Source of the DNA: an uncultured Aquimonas sp.
GTDB lineage: Bacteria > Pseudomonadota > Gammaproteobacteria > Xanthomonadales > Xanthomonadaceae
Assembly (NCBI RefSeq): GCF_937888285.1
Contig: NZ_CALART010000073.1
Span: forward strand, 1-5,965
Direction: 5' to 3'
DNA length: 5,965 nt
Within the stretch, counting starts at the first letter, position 1. Every line of letters begins with the position of its first letter. Under the pieces are notes generated by a model. The model was not told the DNA's origin and did no database searches. It saw only the letters and a list, made by a program, of their open reading frames with translations. A program made the position numbers and the translations under genes. Shown here one piece after another: positions 1 to 5,914 of the stretch.

Positions 1-51
1 AGTGCTAGCTTTGCGTACCGTCACTTATTGCACTGAAAACGAGGAGACCCC
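1..51 (-). mobile_element. Outer end of IS1071-like Tn3-family element, left (partial terminal inverted repeat)
   Basis: These 51 bases are the exact reverse complement of 5915-5965. Read on the minus strand the repeat starts at base 51 with GGGGTCTCCTCGTTTTCAGT. The GGGG tip is typical of Tn3-family transposons, and I recognise the sequence from memory as the start of the long (about 110 bp) terminal repeat of IS1071. The tip is at 51, so the element lies to the left, outside the window, and 52 is the first base of flanking DNA. Only about half of the known repeat is present and no transposase is visible. Because both ends of IS1071 carry nearly the same repeat, the orientation of the element cannot be told. 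Repeat and Tn3 type are secure; the name IS1071 is fairly secure. Confidence 0.85.
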
Positions 52-728
52 TTCAAAGATCAAAGAACGAGATTGACCGGGCACGGGCTCTGCAAGATCT
101 CGAGGCTGGCGTAACCAGATCACAGCGACTAGTAGAGCAGTTGCTGCATGTTGCTCGTACAGAGCCGGACGGCGAGACCTCACGCGTCGAGCCGGTCGAT
201 CTTGCTGAACTCGTCCGCAGTGTTGTGGACAACTTCAGCAACAAGGCCTTGCACAGAGGTATAGACCTCGGTGCGACCACGCCAGGCAACGTTGCAACGA
301 GCATCGTGGTGGCCGCCGATCCCGAGCAGATGACCGTGCTACTGAACAATCTGGTGGAGAACGCTCTGCGGTACACGCCGGCGGGTGGCGTTGTGGATGT
401 TGAGGCGAGCTGCTGCAACGGCTCGCCTGAGCTGCGTGTGGTCGACAACGGTCTCGGCATTTCGGAGGGCGAGCAGGCCCGCGTGTTCGACCGCTTCTAT
501 CGAGGTGCGGATGCCACTGCGCTGGCGCACGACGGCGGTGGCAGTGGCCTCGGACTGGCCATCGTAAGGGCGATTGCCGAACGCCACAACGCGCACGTCA
601 GTCTGCAGACGCCCGACGGTGGCAAAGGTCTGATGGTGGTTGTGCGCTTTTCTGAAGGCACGCGGCAGCCAGACCCGCCTGTTCTGGTCGGGCATCGAAT
701 CGCAACGACGCCGTCCATCGCGACGTGA
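52..728 (+). pseudogene. QseC/PmrB-like sensor histidine kinase, 5'-truncated by the IS1071 end
   Basis: This is the C-terminal part of a two-component sensor kinase. The reading frame enters from the IS end and shows the second DHp helix (around 99-155, LVEQLLHVAR). The ATP-binding domain follows: N-box NNLVENALRYTP near 346-380, G1 VDNGLG near 440-457, F-box VFDRFYRG near 484-507 and G2 GGGSGLGLAI near 534-563, then the stop at 726-728. The sensor domain, the membrane segments and the H-box with the phosphorylated His are missing, so the remnant cannot autophosphorylate in the normal way. The frame stays open back to base 9 inside the IS repeat but contains no ATG. A TTG at 141 is the only visible alternative start and would give 195 residues. 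The helix and catalytic style resemble Burkholderiales QseC/PmrB kinases. Its partner regulator gene was probably upstream and has been lost. Its position just ahead of a PmrA-like box and an mcr-like operon suggests it once controlled that operon. Confidence 0.88.
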
Positions 729-870
729 TCTGACCTCGACGGTTGTTATCAGTGCAAACGTCGCGCTGGCAATGACTTGACCATGTAGGTTGAGTTCAGG
801 CCTTCATCTCGCTGGCGGAGAAACTGAACTTGCCCTTGTGCCAATTTTGAAGCTCGCATTGAGCCAACCT

Positions 871-897
871 GTGCCGAGGCACAGCACTGACAGTGCT
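871..897. repeat. Two adjacent short perfect dyads
   Basis: GTGCC-GA-GGCAC (871-882) is followed immediately by AGCACT-GAC-AGTGCT (883-897). Both have perfect arms, of 5 and 6 bp. They lie between the kinase stop and the PmrA-like box, about 110 bp upstream of the transferase start. No T-tract follows, so an intrinsic terminator for the kinase gene is unlikely. The 2-3 base spacers are tight for RNA hairpins and fit protein-binding dyads better. Function is unknown, and short dyads can arise by chance. Confidence 0.4.
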
Positions 898-908
898 CAT
901 GGGAGGTT

Positions 909-925
909 GTTAAGTCACGGTTAAG
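909..925 (+). promoter_or_regulatory. PmrA-box-like direct repeat upstream of the mcr-like operon
   Basis: GTTAAG-tcacg-GTTAAG is an exact 6-bp direct repeat with a 5-base spacer, an 11-bp period. This matches the known PmrA/BasR (and QseB-like) binding-site layout of two TTAA-centred half-sites one helical turn apart. It differs only in having G as the first base of each half-site where C is usual. It sits 80 bp upstream of the ATG at 1006. A weak -10-like CATACG occurs at 939-944, but I cannot place the promoter with confidence. It fits the PmrAB/QseBC-type kinase remnant just upstream and the classic PmrA control of eptA genes. Confidence 0.6.
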
Positions 926-1005
926 CTGCCATCGTGACCATACGGTCGCATGCAGTTCTCAGATAGCTTTTTGCGACGGTTTGGCGTGTCTGGTGTTTGC
1001 GCCAT

Positions 1006-2667
1006 ATGAAGTTGGCGCTCGAATCAAATGGCATCGACTCGGCATGGTTGCGAGTTCGCCCCAAAGTCACGACCGAAGTGCTCGCGCTGGCGGCCAGTCT
1101 GTTTTTCGCCTTCGCTTGCAACACCGCATTCATCCGCACGGCAATGGCCGACCGTTCGTGGTTGGACACCGGAACCTGGCTGTTCGGCGGTGCGATGCTG
1201 TTGTTGCTGACCGCCTTGCATCTCTTCCTGCTGTTACTGGTGTTGCACCAACGCTTCGCCCGGCCGTTGCTGGCGGTGCTGATTGTCGCGACCGCGTTCG
1301 CCACCTACTACATGCAGCGCTTCGGCGTCTTTCTGAACCCGAGCATCCTGCGTGCCGTGTTCCGCACCGATGTGGCGGAGGCGGGTGAGCTGTTCAGTTG
1401 GGGTATGGTTCCGCACCTGCTGCTGTATGCTCTGGTACCGCTGGCATTGCTCTGGCGGGTGCAGATCACACAACGCACCCTGGCGCGTGCGGTCGTTGTG
1501 CGTGCTGCAACAATCGTCGGCGCGTTTGTCTTGCTGATCGGTTCGGTGCTGCTGGTGTTTCAAGATTTCTCGGCGTTGATGCGCAATCAGAAAGACCTGC
1601 GCTACCTGATCACGCCGGCGAACGTTCTGTATTCGAGTGGACGCGTTCTGGCCTCCGACACGCACCAGGCCAGCAAGCCGCGGGCGATGGTCGGTACCGA
1701 TGCGCGACTCGGATCCTCATGGGCTGCGCGCACCCGGCCGGCGTTGGTCGTGATTGCAGTGGGCGAAACGGCGCGCGCAGCGAACTGGGGCCTCAGTGGC
1801 TACTCGCGCCAGACGACGCCGGAGTTGGCCCAACTCGGTGTGCTGAACTTTCGCGACGTGACCGCCTGCGGCACCGATACCGAAACGTCGCTACCGTGCA
1901 TGTTCTCGGCCATTGGCCGCCGCGACTACGACGAAGACCGCATCCGTGGCAGCGAGTCGCTCCTGCACGTGCTCAAGCGCGCGGGCTTCGGCGTGCTTTG
2001 GCGAGATAACCAGTCGGGCTGCAAAGGCACCTGCGACGGCCTGCCGCTGCAGCAGATCGATGCGAGCCAACTACCCGAGCTGTGCGCTGACGGGCGCTGC
2101 ATGGATGAGGCCTTGCTGCGCGGCCTGGACACCGTGGCGCGCGATGCACAGGGCAATCTGGTGATTGTGCTGCACATGCTGGGCAACCATGGGCCGACGT
2201 ACTTCAAGCGCTACCCCGATGCATTTCGTCGATTCGCACCCACCTGCGACACTGGAGAGTTGCGAAAGTGCAGCCGCGAGGAGATCGTCAATGCCTACGA
2301 CAACGCCTTGCTTTACACCGACCATATCCTGGCTCGCACCATCGCCTTTCTGAAGGACCGCGAGGCGAGCTTCGATACCGCGATGCTGTACGTGTCGGAC
2401 CACGGCGAGTCACTGGGAGAAAACGGCCTTTACCTGCACGGGATGCCGTATTCGATAGCGCCCAAGGAGCAGACTCAGGTTCCGATGGTGTGGTGGCTGT
2501 CTCCGGGCTTCATGCGCAGCTTCGGCCTCGACGTTGATTGCCTGGCAGCACAGACTGCCAAACCATGGGGACATGACCAGTTGTTCCATTCTGTTCTTGG
2601 GCTGCTGCAGGTGGACACCAGCGTCTATGAGCGCGAGCTCGACATCTCCGCCGTGTGTCGACGCTGA
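1006..2667 (+). CDS. MCR/EptA-family lipid A phosphoethanolamine transferase, MCR-5-like
   Basis: The 553-residue inner-membrane enzyme moves phosphoethanolamine from phosphatidylethanolamine to lipid A, lowering surface charge and polymyxin binding. About five membrane segments fall within residues 22-186, followed by a periplasmic sulfatase-fold domain from about 245. The full active site is present: E254 (VGET), nucleophile T292 (CGTDTETSLPC), H395 (GNHGP), D465-H466 (SDHGES) and H478 (LHG). These correspond to MCR-1 E246, T285, H395, D465, H466 and H478. Disulfide-type cysteine pairs are visible at 288/298, 339/343, 360/365 and 414/422. From memory the closest named relative is MCR-5, sharing blocks such as RAANWGLSGY, RRDYDE and LWRDNQSGCKG; I estimate roughly half identity and cannot compute it. 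ATG 1006 is chosen because it matches the family N-terminus; TTG 997 would add three residues. The ribosome site is weak. The stop overlaps the next start (TGATG). Polymyxin resistance is inferred from the family. Confidence 0.95.
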   Translation: MKLALESNGIDSAWLRVRPKVTTEVLALAASLFFAFACNTAFIRTAMADRSWLDTGTWLFGGAMLLLLTALHLFLLLLVLHQRFARPLLAVLIVATAFATYYMQRFGVFLNPSILRAVFRTDVAEAGELFSWGMVPHLLLYALVPLALLWRVQITQRTLARAVVVRAATIVGAFVLLIGSVLLVFQDFSALMRNQKDLRYLITPANVLYSSGRVLASDTHQASKPRAMVGTDARLGSSWAARTRPALVVIAVGETARAANWGLSGYSRQTTPELAQLGVLNFRDVTACGTDTETSLPCMFSAIGRRDYDEDRIRGSESLLHVLKRAGFGVLWRDNQSGCKGTCDGLPLQQIDASQLPELCADGRCMDEALLRGLDTVARDAQGNLVIVLHMLGNHGPTYFKRYPDAFRRFAPTCDTGELRKCSREEIVNAYDNALLYTDHILARTIAFLKDREASFDTAMLYVSDHGESLGENGLYLHGMPYSIAPKEQTQVPMVWWLSPGFMRSFGLDVDCLAAQTAKPWGHDQLFHSVLGLLQVDTSVYERELDISAVCRR

Positions 2668-3422
2668 TGGTGGCGCCCGTGTCACTGCCGGCAGTCTCGC
2701 ACCAGGCGCAGGGCTCGGCACTGCGCAATGCGGCGACGATCTGCGCCGGCCTCGTATTGTTGGTGGCTTGGGAGATCGGCGGACTCGACCTACCCCTTGC
2801 TCGGCTGTACGGCAGCGCGCAGGGCTTCGTTTGGCGTGACCATTGGTTGACAGGTGGTGTCCTTCACAGCGGTGCGCGTGCGTTGGCTTGGGCCTGGTTC
2901 GGAGTACTAGTGATAGGCCTGTGGTGGCCATTGGCGTTTGTGCGCGGTCTGTCGCGCCGCGAGCGGGTGTGGTGGTTGGCAACGACGCTGTTGTGCGTGT
3001 CCTTGATTCCGCTGCTCAAGCGAACGAGTGCGACAAGTTGCCCGTGGTCGCTGGCCGAGTTCGGCACCGGGCTCGCTCAGTACGTTCCGCATTGGGTGCT
3101 GGGTGTCCGAGACGGTGGTCCGGGCGGATGCTTCCCATCAGGCCATGCTTCCTCGGCATTCGCGTTCCTCCCGGGATGGTTCGCGTTGCGCGACCGCTCA
3201 CCCGTGGCCGCCAAACGGTGGTTGATCGTCACCGTGACCGTGGGGCTGGGGCTCGGCTGGGTACAGATGATGCGCGGTGCGCACTATCTCAGTCACTCGC
3301 TTTGGACCGCTTGGGTTTGCTGGACCGTCGCGGTGCTGTCGTTTCACCTCACCCGCTTGTGGCGCACTGCAGCAAGTCCCTCATATCTTGACTTCAGGAA
3401 AGCGAACGATGAACTCGATTGA
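2667..3422 (+). CDS. PAP2-family membrane phosphatase in the mcr-like operon
   Basis: This 251-residue polytopic membrane protein probably dephosphorylates a lipid phosphate or pyrophosphate at the periplasmic face. The substrate is not clear; phosphatidate, undecaprenyl pyrophosphate and the lipid A 1-phosphate are possibilities. The first motif is K118-x6-CP (KRTSATSCPWSL), where the canonical form is KX6RP. The second is a normal PSGH (157-160). The third is RGAHYLSH (203-210), keeping the catalytic H206 but with His 210 where Asp is usual and Gln 200 where Arg is usual. The variants look like those of a recognised PAP2 subgroup, not decay, since the frame is intact. ATG 2667 shares its A with the transferase TGA, so translation is probably coupled; a GTG at 2655 would give 255 residues. 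mcr-1 also travels with a PAP2 gene. The gene's last 14 bases overlap dgkA. Confidence 0.88.
   Translation: MVAPVSLPAVSHQAQGSALRNAATICAGLVLLVAWEIGGLDLPLARLYGSAQGFVWRDHWLTGGVLHSGARALAWAWFGVLVIGLWWPLAFVRGLSRRERVWWLATTLLCVSLIPLLKRTSATSCPWSLAEFGTGLAQYVPHWVLGVRDGGPGGCFPSGHASSAFAFLPGWFALRDRSPVAAKRWLIVTVTVGLGLGWVQMMRGAHYLSHSLWTAWVCWTVAVLSFHLTRLWRTAASPSYLDFRKANDELD
3396..3399 (+). promoter_or_regulatory. Ribosome binding site of dgkA inside the pap2 gene
   Basis: AGGA lies 9 bases before ATG 3409, within the end of the PAP2 coding sequence. It decides the dgkA start: the same frame is open from 3277, but only this ATG has a Shine-Dalgarno match and gives a family-like length. Confidence 0.65.
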
Positions 3423-3819
3423 CCACCGAGCGGACAACATACTGGCAACACCGGCTGCGAAGTTGAAGAGCTCAGGTGGCCTGGGCCGCCTCTGGCGTGC
3501 CTTCGGCTACTCCGCGCGAGGCTTCGCGGCAGCTTGGCGGGTCGAAGCTGCTTTTCGGCAGGAGGTCGTGCTCGGGATTCCGCTGATCCTGATTGCGCTT
3601 GCGTGGGCACCGGACCGTTGGCAGGGTCTGTTGCTCATCGCCAGTGTGCTTCAAGTTTGGCTGATCGAACTCATCAACTCCGCCATCGAAGCATTGGCCG
3701 ACGCCGTGTCCGGAGAAATCCATCCCCTACTCGGCCGCGCAAAGGACATCGGAAGCGCTGCGGTTGCGATTAGCCTAAGTTTGGCAACCGTGGTGTGGGT
3801 GACCGTTTTCTGGCCCTGA
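3409..3819 (+). CDS. dgkA: Diacylglycerol kinase DgkA
   Basis: This 136-residue integral membrane kinase phosphorylates diacylglycerol to phosphatidate with ATP at the inner membrane. The family core is clear: AAFRQE (47-52), IELINSAIEAL (86-96) and GRAKDIGSAAV (109-119). The residues corresponding to E. coli Glu69, Asn72, Glu76, Asp80, Lys94 and Asp95 are E87, N90, E94, D98, K112 and D113. Three membrane segments fall near 55-68, 73-92 and 115-134. It is about 15 residues longer than E. coli DgkA, all in a polar N-terminal tail. It starts 14 bases inside the PAP2 gene, so the three genes form one operon. Phosphoethanolamine transfer from phosphatidylethanolamine releases diacylglycerol, which this enzyme would recycle. 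dgkA also accompanies mcr-3 in known mobile elements. Confidence 0.95.
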   Translation: MNSIDHRADNILATPAAKLKSSGGLGRLWRAFGYSARGFAAAWRVEAAFRQEVVLGIPLILIALAWAPDRWQGLLLIASVLQVWLIELINSAIEALADAVSGEIHPLLGRAKDIGSAAVAISLSLATVVWVTVFWP

Positions 3820-4115
3820 ACCGCGAGTCCGTCAGAGCGCGAGCGGCGCTGGTCTCTTGTTACGACGATGTAAGTTAGGGCAGCTTCGGCCAATGTGTTC
3901 CGAGACGGACGAATAGGGAGTCGAAACACCCACCCACAACATTTCAGGACCGAAAACGTGCCGCTACAGACCTGAAGCGCGCCTGAGGCACCTCAACCCG
4001 CCACTGTGTGGGTCCGTGTGTCGCACTTCCCAGGCTCGAAAGTTGCGTTCTATGCGCCAGACATGGCGAATACCCGCCCAGGCAGGGCGCGCGGTATTTG
4101 CAAACAGTTGCTGCT
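3820..4115. other. Gap between convergent modules, no confident gene
   Basis: This stretch separates the plus-strand operon from the minus-strand DedA-PAP2 gene. It holds a weak stem AGCGC-gagcg-GCGCT (3836-3850) just after dgkA without a good T-tract, a dyad TGAGG-ca-CCTCA (3984-3995), the longer hairpin at 4069-4098, and a doubtful 51-codon minus-strand ORF. No tRNA, promoter or IS end is recognisable to me. It probably contains the boundary between two DNA segments of different origin, because sequence to the right is visibly richer in GC. Confidence 0.55.
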
Positions 4116-4119
4116 TCAT
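3964..4119 (-). CDS. Hypothetical 51-residue ORF, ATGA-coupled to the DedA-PAP2 gene
   Basis: The ATG at 4119-4117 overlaps the TGA of the upstream minus-strand gene (ATGA), and a Shine-Dalgarno-like AGAGG lies a few bases before it. This looks like the true start of a coupled downstream gene. The product begins MKQQLFANTARPAWAG and ends after 51 residues; it is basic, rich in Trp and Arg, and has no membrane segment. I do not recognise it. It may be the 5' stub of a longer gene cut at a recombination junction near 3964-4050. Against it, a strong inverted repeat (4069-4098) lies within its first third, so it could instead be untranslated trailer sequence. Confidence 0.3.
   Translation of the reverse strand: MKQQLFANTARPAWAGIRHVWRIERNFRAWEVRHTDPHSGGLRCLRRASGL
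4069..4098. repeat. Imperfect hairpin 18 bases downstream of the DedA-PAP2 stop
   Basis: Outer arms AATACC (4069-4074) and GGTATT (4093-4098) enclose inner arms CGCCC (4075-4079) and GGGCG (4085-4089), with loop AGGCA and a 3-base bulge. Eleven pairs in total make a stable stem. It sits just after the minus-strand gene's stop and could protect or terminate that transcript, but no run of T follows on either strand, so it is not a classic intrinsic terminator. Confidence 0.5.
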
Positions 4120-5914
4120 GGCGCCTCTTTTGTATGGCTGCAAAGCCGCTCGGCGGTGGCCGGCGTGCCCACGTTGACCACTTGAAGCTCTCCGCGCGTG
4201 AAGAATGGCTGGCCCATCAGATAGCGCCCAGTGCCGGGAGCAACCCAGGCGATGCGGCAGACCGTCACCGCCCCGGCGCTGGCCTGGAGGGTTGCAACGA
4301 CGCGATCGGTGGCGGCGTCCACATCGGGCGGTGAGTGGTGCAACAGGCGCCACCGGGTAGCGGTCTGATCGCGCGCCACCCCAACAAAAACCGACGCCGA
4401 TCCCAGGCGCCAGGGGGTTTCCCACAGCCGCAGGGTCTGCGTCGGCTGCCCCGGTGTGGCAGAGCGTTGGCGCATAAAGGCCAGTTCGTTCATCTGCCGG
4501 TCCCAGAACACCGGCCCCAGCGGGGCATCAACGTAGTGGGCACCTTCGCGCAGCAGCCGCAAGAGCTTGGGCAGCGTGGGTGGGTCTGCCGCCTGCCAGC
4601 CCGCCTGCTGCAGGCGCGCGCGCAGCGCCGCAGCATCCGCCGCCACCAGCGCCAGACCCAGCGGCTGCTCTGGCGCCCCCAGGGCCGTGGTGGTCCAGCG
4701 CGCCGGGGCGGCCTGCAGCGCCTGCGCCAAAGGTTGGTGGATGGCGGTGGGCGTCATGGGTTCGGGCGCTCGACGCGGCGGGCTGTGGACCGGCAGCAAA
4801 ACCAGAATGCCAGCGCCCGCCAGCAGCGCCAGGCCCCCGGTGGCCCAGCGGCGCCCGACCGACAGAGGCGCCTGCCAGGTCAACAGACCGCGGGCACTGA
4901 GCCACTCATTGACGCTCACCCCCACGATCAGCCACATCGTGCCCACCAGGAACCCGGCCCACACATCGCTGAGGTAGTGCACACCCAGCAGGATGCGGCT
5001 GAGCCCGATCAGCAGCACCAGCAGCGCGGTCGCAAAGAACAGCCGCACCCGCGCGGTCCAGGTGCGGCTCAGGCGCACCAGCACATAGCCCACAAACGCG
5101 TAGAACGCCACCGCCACCGTGGCGTGGCCGCTGGGGAAGGCGTAAGAGGTTTCAGTCAGCACCGCCTCCAGGGGCCGGGGTCGCTGGAAGGTCAGTTTGG
5201 CCAGATGCCCGAACAGCGACGCACCCAGCACCGACACCAACAGCCCCGTGATCGCATAGCCCAGGCCCGACCGCCACAGCAGCAGCGCGGTCAAGGCCAG
5301 CAGGGCCGCGATCACCGAAGGTGCTCCCAGGTGGGTGAAGGCGGCCACCGGTGCCACCCAGCTGTGCGGGCGCAGCGCGGCCACCAGTTGCGCTGCGGCA
5401 TGGTCGGTCGAGATGACCGCATCGGAGGTGACGACATCTTCGACGAGGCCGACAAACAGCGCCAGCACGTACACCAGGCTCAACGCCGCCAGGGTCAGGG
5501 GCAGGCCCTGGGCATGCGTGCGGTCCACGCGCAGCGCCAGAAAACGTGCCGTGGCCGGGTGCCGATGCTGCCAGCGCCGCACCCACGGGTTGGCCGCCAG
5601 CGCGCGCCGCAGCGAACGGCCCAGCGACACCAGCACCCGCCACAGCTTCATGCCCTGGCGCAGCACAAGCCGCTGCAGCCACCACAGCAGCACCCCGAAG
5701 ACCAGCAGCAGCGCCAAGGCCAGGGCGGCGCGCGACATCCAGGCCTGCGCCAGCCGGATCGAATGCCCGAACAGATAGCCGCCGCCCACCCACTGCAGCC
5801 CCCAGCCCACCGCGCCCAGCACATTCCAGAACACAAACGTGCGCTGGCGCATGCCCACCATGCCGGCCACCACCGGCGCCAGTTCCTTGACCGACGGAAT
5901 GAAGCGCCCGAGGA
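4116..5914 (-). pseudogene. DedA-PAP2-LssY_C fusion protein gene, 5' end removed by the IS1071 end
   Basis: This is the C-terminal part, about 598 codons, of a bifunctional DedA/PAP2 membrane protein. The frame leaves the IS end inside the DedA domain (GRFIPSVKELAPVVAGM), so most of that domain, including the start, is missing. Counting from the in-frame GTG at 5873 (585 residues), the DedA tail runs to about 75 and a linker to about 120. The PAP2 domain spans about 125-325 with canonical motifs: K226-x6-R233-P234, PSGH (247-250), and S292-R293 with H299 and D303. An LssY_C-type domain follows from about 375 to the end. DedA proteins support undecaprenyl phosphate recycling and cationic peptide tolerance; the PAP2 part probably hydrolyses a lipid phosphate. 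GTG 5873 or a nearby ATG could still start a product with an intact PAP2 domain, but no native promoter remains. GC content is visibly higher than in the left operon. The intact gene is usually a single chromosomal ORF. Confidence 0.88.

Noticed and set aside
2410..2982. Minus-strand 190-codon ORF across the transferase-PAP2 junction
   Set aside because: It lies opposite two well-supported genes and its product shows no recognisable domain.
3277..3408. Upstream extension of dgkA to an earlier in-frame start
   Set aside because: The added 44 residues overlap PAP2 coding sequence and do not resemble DgkA. ATG 3409 has its own AGGA ribosome site and gives a near-normal family length.
3836..3850. 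Intrinsic terminator after dgkA
   Set aside because: The stem is only 5 bp and is not followed by a proper T-run, so it is listed only as a weak stem.
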